From Plantago elongata (taxonomy: Eukaryota; Streptophyta; Magnoliopsida; Lamiales; Plantaginaceae), in assembly GCA_036897095.1 (NCBI GenBank), contig JAYMSP010002183.1, positions 1-25,731 on the forward strand: 25,731 nt of DNA, read 5' to 3'. The number at the start of each line of letters is the position of its first letter. The first letter of the stretch is position 1. The notes beneath the pieces were generated by a model, which was not told where the DNA came from, did not search any database, and was given only the letters and a program-made list of their open reading frames with translations. Below, in pieces: positions 9,335 through 18,939 of the stretch. Position numbers and translations under genes: made by a program.

Positions 9335-9753
9335 CTAATTATCTTGCAAAATAGCTTTGTATTGGTTCTTGCAAATTACTCCGTATTGGGGCCGTCTTGT
9401 GGCCTTCATCATTTCAACACGCACGCTCTTGTACTCCAACATTTGACACATGAGAACCATTGACGAATAGTCACCCGGAGAAATCAACGAACATTTATCG
9501 CTACCACATGCCTCATATGTCCATTTGGGTTGATCCACTTTGTCGGTGCACGGAAGTTTCTCTACAGCAGAGTAACATGAGTTGTGAGCTTAAACATGCA
9601 TAATCATTCACACAAACAAACTAACAATGATATGCAAGAAGGGGGAATCATACCAAACCACATTGCGCAAAACTGGTTGAAGGTTGGAACTTCAGAGAAC
9701 TGAAAACTAACAAATCTTGTACCATCCGTCCCCAAAATCCGGGAATCTGCCAT
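9335..9753 (-). CDS. Hypothetical small protein, two exons, 108 residues
   Basis: Exon 1 is 9654-9753 and exon 2 is 9335-9561. They are joined over a 92-nt intron with donor TTTG|GTATGA and acceptor CTGTAG|AGAAAC. The joined frame starts MADSRILGTDGTRF, crosses the junction as MWFEKLPC and ends AILQDN at a TAG. An in-frame TGA 12 nt upstream makes this ATG the first. I do not recognise the family. No signal peptide or membrane segment is apparent. Four cysteines occur, two of them in a CGSDKC pair. It may be a truncated piece of a larger, possibly transposon-derived, gene. Support comes from the clean intron and the maintained frame, so the call is moderate. Confidence 0.45.
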
Positions 9754-9759
9754 TGACCT

Positions 9760-11244
9760 CAGATCTCAGAACGCCGTGCACTCTCGGACATGGTTGCGTT
9801 GATCTATTGCCTATCAATACTTGCTATTGAGTACAAATATGTTTGAAATATGATTCATAGGTTGAAAAGGCAAAATAGAGTCACAACTAGATACAAGAGT
9901 CTATTACAATTAACCAAATCGCCTTGTAAACACCACAGGGATGAAAATGCAATATCCCAATGATGAGCTGGTTGATTTCGTAACCCCTTGTGATGTTTTC
10001 GTATGGCGATGTGAGTGAGAAAAAAACGACGTACCCACTACCAATATGTGATCTACTTTTGCATAGGGTTGATAAAAAAACTCATTTTACTATCGCGATA
10101 AATAAAAGTCCTGAAAAACCTCTCACACGCAGGTCGGCCTCTACAAACTCACGGGTATTAAAACGTGATGTATTTGATTTTCTCTCTATTGATTGCAAGG
10201 AGGAAGAGATTTAATGTATTTATGTTCGACGAAGATGTTAAAATATATGACACAACGTGTTCATTAACATCAACATTTTATTATATAATATAGTCATTTT
10301 TAATTCTCACGTACGAATATAAATTAGATAGTTTAATACCGCAATCAACTCCATGCTAACATTGGGGGGACTCTTTTACCCTTTTAGACCCTCAATTGAA
10401 CACAAAGGTGGACCACATCCATGATCTTAATACTGGGGTCATAATGATAATTTCAAATGGAAAAATGCATTTGCTTTGCTTAGCTTCATTGGCAACGATG
10501 AATTCCTGGTTTATTAAGCATTCACATTTTCCTCGCCCATGTCCCACCTGTACAAGTATACAACACACAAATTGACGCGCAAGTCATATTACCAAAACAT
10601 GTCCTTAAACAATCACTAATTATACCAACCACCCTCAAATTTCTTTTAACTTTGTAACTGGCCCCACATACTTCACCACATATTTAAATTGTACCGTTAA
10701 TCGCCTGAACTTGACATAAGATGAAAAGTAAGTAATGCGCTCTATTTCAGTTAATAATATACATGTAACTCGAAATTCTTACATCTTACACATATAATTT
10801 TCATCAAAATTGACGTTCGTCTAATTAAAAAATACATATGAGGTTATTGTATAGTGCATTATTTCCTGACCCAATAGCCATATACTTCAATAATTAGACT
10901 AGTTCATGTCGTTTAACTTTGAGATAGGTACCAAACAGAGTGTTTACCTACAAACTAATCAATTTCAATTTTCGTTTTTTTGTACTACACAAAAATGAAA
11001 CTGGAATTGAAACCAATTAAACACTTCGAAAGCCTTTTAAGGTTCTTGATGTTGCAATTGTACGAAGTGGCGGGTCGTTTGCACACAAATAATGTAATCG
11101 ACAGGGGTTCTTATGCAATTTAACACAAATCACAAACATGACCTACATAGAGTCGACAGACTCGCACACGCTTCTGTATACATATGGAGATCGATGTCAT
11201 GTAAAAGGTAGAAGTAGAAACCTCTTAGAAGAAGAGAACCGAAA
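9760..11244. other. Intergenic; upstream region of the small gene at 11245
   Basis: No convincing coding region is seen. The frame at 9990-10214 has no family resemblance and atypical content. A TATA-like TGTATACATA lies near 11175, about 70 bp before the start codon at 11245, and a purine-rich leader (AGAAGAAGAGAACCGAAA) precedes that ATG. Confidence 0.5.
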
Positions 11245-11550
11245 ATGGAATCGAGCCTGACGAAGCCAGAAATCGAGGCAGTGATGCAGCTGATTCAACT
11301 GAGTGGCTCTTCTTCTTTTTCTTCAAGCGTTGATTTGCAGGTTTTGTTGGTCAATCTTTATGGTGATAAAAAACTGCTACAAGAAAGCATAGGCGAAACA
11401 TCAGCATCAGCCTCATCGTCATCGGGTTTTTCGATTGATGAAGAAATCTTGCCCAGAAGAAAACCGCGTTTTGGATCACTTGCTCATATCCACACAAGGA
11501 CTCAACCTAGCAAGATGATCAACAAGAAATCAATCAAACGAGTCAAGTGA
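11245..11550 (+). CDS. Small plant-specific protein of unknown function, 101 residues, single exon
   Basis: The frame starts MESSLTKPEIEAVMQLIQLS, has a Ser-rich middle (residues about 25-33 and 50-61), then an acidic patch and a basic end with RRKPRFGSLAHIHTRTQP at about 71-88. An N-terminal (E)AxxLxxLS helix, a low-complexity middle and a C-terminal R-x-(F/Y)-x-S-(I/L)-x-x-I-(Y/H)-x-x-T-x-P block match, from memory, a family of short uncharacterised angiosperm proteins. The Lys/Arg-rich tail could serve nuclear targeting; that is inference. There is no signal peptide. The ATG sits in AAAATGG context. An AATAAA signal lies at 11721, fitting a short 3' UTR. No biochemical role is known to me. 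Confidence 0.75.
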   Translation: MESSLTKPEIEAVMQLIQLSGSSSFSSSVDLQVLLVNLYGDKKLLQESIGETSASASSSSGFSIDEEILPRRKPRFGSLAHIHTRTQPSKMINKKSIKRVK

Positions 11551-11720
11551 TGATGATCACGAGACTGATGAGTTTTGGTGGAGAAAAGTTTTAGTCCATG
11601 TAAGTGGTTTTGTACATATTAGTTTCAATTTTACGTTCCTTGATTAGATTATCTTAATTTTTCTTTTTCGTTCACAAAGTCTCCAAACTTGTTGAGAATA
11701 TCAAAACGTTTATGTTGTTC

Positions 11721-11726
11721 AATAAA
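11721..11726 (+). terminator. Possible polyadenylation signal
   Basis: AATAAA lies 171 nt after the stop codon of the 101-residue gene, within a T-rich context. Spacing is plausible for a plant 3' UTR, though plant signals are loose and this is only a candidate. Confidence 0.4.
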
Positions 11727-11759
11727 TCAGTTATTTTACAATATGGAAAAAAACAGACG

Positions 11760-14100
11760 TTTTAATTAAGAAATTTAATATTTATTGTTCATAAGCATAT
11801 GTATTTTAGATAAACTGTTTAGATATATTTGATAATTGATATCGTTTGTTATGTTATGTAAATTGCTAGAAAATTGGAGAAAGAACAAACGATAATCAAA
11901 TCATTTGCAATAAAGTTTATCAATTTGGTACACAGTGGTCACTAGTCAGTATGTGTGAAAGCTGATTTTCCTTTTTCTACTTGAGATGACTCTAATAATT
12001 AAGTTTAATTGTTCTTCACAAAAAATCCAATTATAATATCTAGCTTAGATAAAACTAAAAACTTGTAAGAATACCATAAGTTCAAAATAGTATTTTGAGT
12101 GTATATCCATGCAAGTGCAACATCATTGCTAAAGAGCAAGAATTGATTTTCCTAATAAGATGAATGTTTCACTCTTATAGTAATAGTTTAGCTAGATAAT
12201 TTTATAATGAGTGATTTATTGAAAAAATTTACCTTCACATTACGAGTTGAAAAACGTGAACGAGAAAATATTTGTGAATTTGTGGGTTAACACATCAACT
12301 CGAGATCACTACCATTTCTCATTTCGGTGGTAGTATTTGCTTTACAATTCGTTTCCATTTCAGCAGATAAACTAGCGAGTATAAACTATTTATGGTACAG
12401 ATAGGAAACCGGTATGGATTTTCTATCGTCCACTTTTTAAAATATGACACATATCATTCTGATTAGAGTTTAACTATATATAATTAACCATGATAAAAAG
12501 AGTCATCAACTAAACTATTTCTCCATCCTATTTACTTATGATTAGGAAACTCATATTTAATATTTTCCTCCATGTCATTTTATTTGACGTCACAAAATCA
12601 TAGGAGATACGTGTGTATTAATGAGAGACCAAATGAATTAATGTTCTTTATTATATTTTCATTAATGTTTTATACAATATCAATAATATTTATGAGTGAA
12701 GATTTAATATCTTTATGTATGTGTATATTACCGATGTTCTTAGTAAAATCTTAATATTTTTTTATTATAATTGCAATGTTTGTCTGTCTCTTTTAGTCTT
12801 TTTATAAAACCATCTCTTAGAATACTTACTCATTTTAAATATTTATCCTTAGTAAAAAATGTGTAAGCACCTTTTGAGTTATACTAGAGAACACATCTTT
12901 ACCCAATAGGAGAGACTACTACAAGTCCAAGTATACCTACGTTAGGAGCTTTTTTAACTATGATAATCATGTCGTAGTGAGTGATTTTATCAAGAGCTTC
13001 TTAAATTTACTTAGGCCTAAATTATTTGGATAAATAGAAAGATTTAACTCCGTGTAAATAAAATTCATGAAGATAATTATTTTTTCTTTTATTGTGTCAT
13101 AATTAACTCATATATAATTTAGGAGAATGGAATACTAATTAAAACATATGAAAAGTGGAATAGAACCCGAACTTATTGTGGAGTTATTGTAAATTTGTTG
13201 TTTACTTTTATTTGGCTAAAATATAACCTTTATAAGCTCTTGTGATGTGAAAACAAATAGAAAACATGCTAGTTTAGTGCCTGTTTGCTCCGTTTTTACC
13301 AAATTAGGAAACTCGATAAGCACAACACGTTAAGTGATTTGATTGGATATAAACATATTGATCAATACCAGAAAACAAAACAAAAGCTGATGCTATAATA
13401 TTTAATTAATGACATTTGATCCTTATATACAATGATCTATGTTACTCACTCCATCTTACCGAATCTTATATATATTTTACTCATCTACGCACTACAAAAC
13501 TTCATACATTAAAATACCTCACACCTAATAAACAATAAATACTACTATAAACTTCACATCTAAATTAACTCATTTAAATCATATATCGTTTATACATTTT
13601 ATAATTACTTTAAATTTTTACTTAACCCTATTCACACAAACATGAATGTATAAAGTTCACTCAATCAGATAGCATATGATTATTGCACTATTTATGATCA
13701 AGCTATAGTACACAATTTACACCAAAATAATACAGTTGGAACTTGCATACAAGATCTATCATTAGTAGTACTAGTATGTAAATGTGTTGTGTTAAGCATT
13801 TGGGCAATGTTAATTATGTATATTTTACTCACGTGATAAAATCAAATGCGCTAAAGTAATCTCCGACTTTACTATTGTAAGTTGTAATTATGAAATACAT
13901 ATACTTATAGTGCGATAATCGTAATGACTAATTAAATATAGACGATAAGTCTATAATTTATGTTTATCTAGAATTTAGACGGTATTCTATTCAACTGAAA
14001 ATTAAAATCACTTCAGTTTAGTACAGTTCAACTCGACTTAGTTATAATTCATACCCCACTTCAGTTCATCAGTTCAGCCAAGTTGAATAACACAACCTTA
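11760..14100. other. AT-rich intergenic region with possible MITE fragments
   Basis: No gene is supported on either strand. CTCCATCCTATTT near 12522 and CTCACTCCATCTTACCGAA near 13446 resemble the CTCCGTCCC-type ends of Stowaway/mariner MITEs, but no matching opposite ends were found. A poly-T run occurs near 14121-14136. Confidence 0.5.
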
Positions 14101-14348
14101 TTCATTATCAGTAGTATAGGTTTTTTTTTTTTTTTACTAGAGATTGATATAGAGATAATTAAACGGAGGTGCTAGATTGGATTGTAGCCAATGTAGTCTC
14201 ACAACCTATTCGTCCAATACAACATAATAAGTAAGATTGAGTTCAATCGGAAATGGAGAAAGTTTTCAAGCACAGGTAGCTCAATCCAATAAAATATCAA
14301 CAATTTATCAACAGTTTGCTCACATCCACAATGCGAATGTTCCAAGTT

Positions 14349-17300
14349 TCAATCATCTTGATCTTCTGGATCGAAATCCCTGATTTTCACATCCGCATCC
14401 TCACCAAACTGAATGGAGTTGTCAATGTGTGACAAAATGTGCTGAATGCTACAATAAAGCACGGATCATATTATACCACGAATTAACTACAGATACACGG
14501 AGCACATATATACCAAAACACAACAAAGGTAATATACCTGCTCTCGTTTCTCAGGTCTAGAGGCAAGAAGCTCACCATGCCGTATTGGCCTACCTGGTAT
14601 ATCACATGGCAAGTAATTATGACTCGATTAATTGAATAACATGCGGCTTAGGACATGTATTTATATATTGATGCAAATAGGCTATAAAGTGTTTTCTAAT
14701 GCTAATGGAAACCTAGAAGCTATAATTTTATAATGATGGGAAGTAACAGACTTCTTTGAGATAGGAGTTTCCAAATTGCTTTTATACGATCACAATGAAC
14801 ACAAACATCAATTCTTACTTTTTCATGAAATAAACATGAAACACAAGACGAACAATACATGTTTAGAAGAGAGCTCATATAAGGATCATATATGAAGCCA
14901 ATGCTTCTTCTACATACCAAATAATTAAACTGAAACTGGAAAACTAAAAGCTGATATCATCTAATAGCTGGGTGAACTGCAAAACTAGAAGCTATAATTT
15001 AATAGCTGGACGTAGTAAATAGGCCGAGATGGATCTAAGTTTGCAGCCAATGCTTCTTAAAAACAGATAATAGATAGTTACCACCATTTTCCTATCGAAA
15101 GAATGAGGTGCCTACCACTAGAATAATAACATTTCAAATATGTTAAAACAGAAACGACAGAAAAAAGAGATTCTAACAAAACAAGGGTTCTAACATAAAA
15201 CTTGAGAATAGAAGTTTCCAAATTGATTTTAAACCATCATAATGACCACGAGCAATTTTAACTTTTCCATGAAATCAACATGGACATACTTGAAGTCACC
15301 AAGACAAGCAGAAGAATCGTATTATAATCATATTTGATGCCCACTAGACTAGTCTCTTCCACGTACCACATAAGTATGCTGCAAACACATACCGTATAAG
15401 TATACTGAAACTGTACATAGGTTTCTTTCCCACAATTTTGAGCTTACTACCACATAAGTAAACTGAAAATGTACACAGAGATTTCTCTCCTCTCATGGGA
15501 AAAGAAGTTCATTTTGAGCTAAATGAATTCTAAGGCACTGATCTCCGACAGGAGCCCTTGTTCTGAGCAGCATATCTTTCCAGGATGACAAATTACTCTC
15601 CAAAATTGATATTATAACAGTTGAGATGATCTCAAACTTACCAGTTCAATTAAAGATTTATTTAGTTTTGCATACTGAGGGCCCATCCGCTGATTCAACT
15701 CTGCCAACAGAGTTGTAGGTTCTGGAGACAGATAACTAGGAGGGAAAGAGAAAAGATGTCAATTGATAACTTATCAGTCAAAAATAGAAATAACAGAATT
15801 CATGAAAAACTTAACAGCATAACAAGCAACAAGGCAATGAATTGCGAGCTATTAAAGAAGTACTAACTCTTCAATATCCCTCTTATTTGTGACAAGGTCC
15901 ATTTTGGAGAGAATGTTAATATGAGGTAGCTCCAGTTGAATCATAGCCGAAAGGGAGGACATACAACCGCTTATGAACTTGGTTACATCTGTGATAAACT
16001 AATGCATGAAAAGGACAATTTAGTTCATACCTGGACCCATGTAAAAAAACAGCACGGATAGATGTATTCTGTATTTGAATAATTACCTGAGAATCGAGTA
16101 AATATACTACACACACATTGAAGTTTTTACGCTGCAAGTGCTCCACAAAGTTCTTGAACACAGGTACATGGGAAAAGAGTTCTATTTGGCCTGTGAATAA
16201 GGTGTGTAAACAAAATCAAAATTTACATACAGAACTCCACAATGCCACACCGGGCTGGATACTTTGAAGAGATACATGTAGTTGCATATGAGATCTTGTG
16301 TCATCTATGCAGATCAATGAGTTCAAACCATCATCACATAAAAAAGATATATAAGAAGTCATAAGCCAGTATGATGATATCATTCACGTAAACCAGATAA
16401 TCACAAACAAACATGCCACAAAAACCAAAACAAGACACATTTGACACATCAGTTTTTGTTCCTTATTGCTAATCGATAATCACGACAGACCATTATTGAA
16501 AATGCGTTCTAAGCTAAACAAATTTCTTTAGAATAACAAAAGACACTAAAATTTGGAAAGACAGGAACTCAGAAGTAAATGATGAACATAATTACTCATC
16601 TCTGTAAACCCAGATTAAATATTTATAACTATTAAGGGATGTCTATCATGCAAACTGAAAAGAATGAGAGTCAGAGAAGTAAATGTAATTTTTCTCCATT
16701 CAACAAGGAATCAAATTCACCCACAGCGACTAGAGAAAGAAAGCATCTAAGTAATGAATAACCCACACTGCCTCAGCATAATAACAGTGAAATATATCAA
16801 CAGCCACAGTGTAAACATAAGGGTTGTAGATTTGTCGTCGTTAATAAATTGATCAGTCTTGAACTCTTGATAAGCTTTTTAGCAAGGAGGAAAAACTGAA
16901 CTAATTACTTCCCATGAGGGAACTGATCATTTAAATAAAGTCTTGTAGAGTGTAGACCATGAAATTAAAAAAAAAACATAAAGATAATTGATCTAAAGTC
17001 TTGTAAAGTAGCATGATAATGAATATATCAGCTCAAGTGTCATGGAAGGGCATAAAAGCAGATAACATGAACATGTACCTGGACAGTCAAATATAAGATA
17101 ATCATCCTCCATGTAGTTATCTAACTCCTCAGTTAGCCAACTCTCCAAATTCTCCTCCAGGAATCTGAGTTTAGTATAAAGGATGCACACCGATGCAACA
17201 CAGTACTATAGACAAGGTCCTAAAACTAACAATCTTTAACGAATCACCTTGTCGAATGAAAGATTGAGGATTGGTTTGCATAGCCATAACACTCTAATAG

Positions 17301-17798
17301 AATATCTGAAGAATGAAATATATCGAAAATGTATAGGATACTCCATGCAGTAAATAAGAGCACCATTTGGACCCAAATGAAGATCCTCCATAACATGCTC
17401 CAGAGATACCAGTTCCCTAATATCTGCAGGGAAAAAGCAAAAGCCAGTTAGTGATGGACCAGAAAATGAAGGTGTAGGTCTGTATGTCCGACGCGGATTG
17501 GGAAATTAATTAAATACCAATGGCAACAGGATAATCGAAATTCTCAGCAGCAGGATCTAAGTTTACAATATGAACCGATCGCCCCAAGGCTTCGCAATGC
17601 TGGTTCAAGCTAGAGCAGTAAGTGGACTGTCAAAGACAAGGTAAGAGCATGCTCATCAATAGGTGTGTGCGTGCTCAATGAGTAGCAATACATAGTATTC
17701 AAAATACAGAAAAAAATAATCAAACAGGTGTGAAAACATGGGCAGTAGGTTACCTTTCCACTACCAGCGGGACCAATAACGAGCTGTGCATAGCCCAT
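14349..17798 (-). CDS. GPN3: GPN-loop GTPase 3
   Basis: Nine coding exons (minus strand): 17754-17798, 17518-17626, 17342-17423, 17079-17164, 16087-16190, 15868-15998, 15642-15735, 14538-14593, 14349-14448. All introns are GT..AG. The joined 807 nt give 268 residues plus TGA, the usual family length. Motifs: P-loop GPAGSGKST (residues 9-17), NLDPAAE (37-43), the GPN insertion GPNGAL (69-74) that defines the family, FDCPGQ (104-109), and base-recognition motif SKMD (173-176). GPN GTPases dimerise in the cytoplasm and help assemble and import RNA polymerase [17 protein letters not shown] rather than a GPN1- or GPN2-type N-terminus points to GPN3. Odd point: residues 218-224 read VGQYGMV where relatives have a VDDYSMV-type segment. 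The N-terminal ATG matches relatives exactly. Confidence 0.97.
14757..15420. repeat. Diverged direct duplication inside the large GPN3 intron
   Basis: Within the 1048-nt intron between exons 7 and 8 (14594-15641), a block from about 14757 is repeated from about 15205. Shared landmarks are GTTTCCAAATTG, TTTTTCATGAAAT (CTTTTCCATGAAAT in the second), AACATG and the closing CATA...AACTGAAAC words. The copies are clearly diverged. Smaller repeats (ACCACATAAGTA, about 15365 and 15450) add to it. Splice sites are not affected. Confidence 0.6.
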
Positions 17799-18400
17799 GG
17801 TGAGTTCTCTCCTTGCTTCCTTGTATGCGTATGTTTGCTGCACTCAACAATATACAGAGATTTCAGAAAATAAATAGGGGTGACCGGGTGAGTATCGGGC
17901 AGGCCCGGACCGAATAGAGATCGGACCGAATTTTGGTAATTTTATAGGTCCGAGGACCGGACCTAATTATGGTCGGTCCAGGACCGGACCGGACCAATAA
18001 AAATGGGTTCGGTCCGGTCCAAGAGCGACCAAGACCGAATGAAATCAATAAAAAGTTTGAAAATTGAGAACACCAAATGGTTGAAACGCTATTCAATCTG
18101 ATCTTGCTTGGCTTCGTCTGACCTACCAGAAAAAGTTAATCTGTTCAATTTCAATCCCAGAAGCGTGTAGAAATTGGAGGTCGGCGGAGTAGGATTGAGC
18201 TGCTGCAGTGGTGGTGTCGGACGTAGGTGGAGATGTGAGTCCGGACTAGTGCTTCGGTTTCGAGAGTGGTGGTGTCGGAGACCACGAAATGGAGAAGACT
18301 CACCGGAGAACGAGGCGGAGGTGGAGAGAGGTCGGAGGGAGGCGGCGAGTTCGGGGTTGTAAATGGGAGGTGGAGGGTTTAGCCGTTGGAACAAGAAGAT
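17799..18400 (-). other. 5' UTR of the GPN3 gene with a candidate leader intron
   Basis: Upstream of the start codon the minus strand has an acceptor GAGTGCAG at 17838 and a donor CTCCG|GTGAGTC at 18303. This implies a 466-nt leader intron and a 39-nt second leader exon. The first leader exon would be pyrimidine-rich (CTAAACCCTCCACCTCC near 18385), typical of plant housekeeping promoters. The 116-codon frame at 18089-18439 lies over this leader and its intron; it is Pro/Ser-rich and not taken as a gene. Exact transcription start is unknown. Confidence 0.5.
17875..18035. repeat. GGTCCGG-rich insertion in the GPN3 leader intron
   Basis: A TAGGGGTGACCGGGTGAG start is followed by many copies of GGACCGGA and GGTCCGG. 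Such strings are typical of terminal and subterminal regions of plant hAT-type non-autonomous elements. No matching opposite terminus or target duplication was found nearby, so it may be a fragment. The open frame at 17863-18096 is a shadow of these repeats. Confidence 0.5.
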
Positions 18401-18439
18401 TGCATCTAGACTGAAAGTAAAAAAGGGACATTTAAACAC

Positions 18440-18780
18440 AATTTTACAATTTTATTAATCGCATGACACATTTTAATATATTAAAAAATATTTTAAATAT
18501 TACAACTATAAAATTTAATCTTCATATTCATTATATATTTTATTTAACTCCATTATACTTTAAATATTCTAAACTAACAACGTAAAAATATTATAACAAA
18601 ACACGAGAATGAAAAACTATATAATATAAGTATTGATTAGATTATGACATTGTTTTCAAATCTAAAAAATATATATTTTTTTAATTTGATATCTATATTG
18701 TTTATAATTATTTTATAGTAATAAACAATTTAAAAATATCAATACTTCACTAAAATTTTAAGAAAATTAAAAAATTCCAA
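18440..18780. other. Very AT-rich intergenic stretch
   Basis: Almost entirely A and T, with no open frame of note and no recognisable repeat boundary. It would contain the promoter upstream of the GPN3 leader, but no clear motif was picked out. Confidence 0.6.
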
Positions 18781-18837
18781 AATCACGCTTGACAACCCTT
18801 AGGGCGACCGGAATATACTTTCGCAAGGCTGCCAGGA

Positions 18838-18909
18838 CAGCCCGTCAGGGCTGCCAGAAATGGTAACCAAACACTTGTATGGCAGCCCTAAGGGCTGCTA
18901 GACGGGCTG
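18838..18909. repeat. GC-rich foldback CAGCCCGTC...GACGGGCTG
   Basis: CAGCCCGTCAGGGCTGCC at 18838-18855 is complementary to parts of 18881-18909 (GGCAGCCCTAAGGGCTGC, then TAGACGGGCTG). The right arm also contains its own palindrome, GCAGCCCTAAGGGCTGC. It stands out in an AT-rich neighbourhood and is followed by GCTGTTTGGC, a word common at ends of PIF/Harbinger-type MITEs. Element borders could not be set. Confidence 0.6.
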
Positions 18910-18939
18910 TTTGGCATCTCTCAAAGCTGTCAAATAGTT

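Noticed and set aside
17610..17843. Minus-strand frame beginning before the GPN3 start (MQQTYAYKEARRELT...)
   Set aside because: The N-terminal extension is leader sequence and the tail is read-through into intron 1; relatives start at MGYAQLV.
18089..18439. 116-codon Pro/Ser-rich minus-strand frame
   Set aside because: It covers the GPN3 leader exon and leader intron, crosses the GTGAGT donor and has only low-complexity content.
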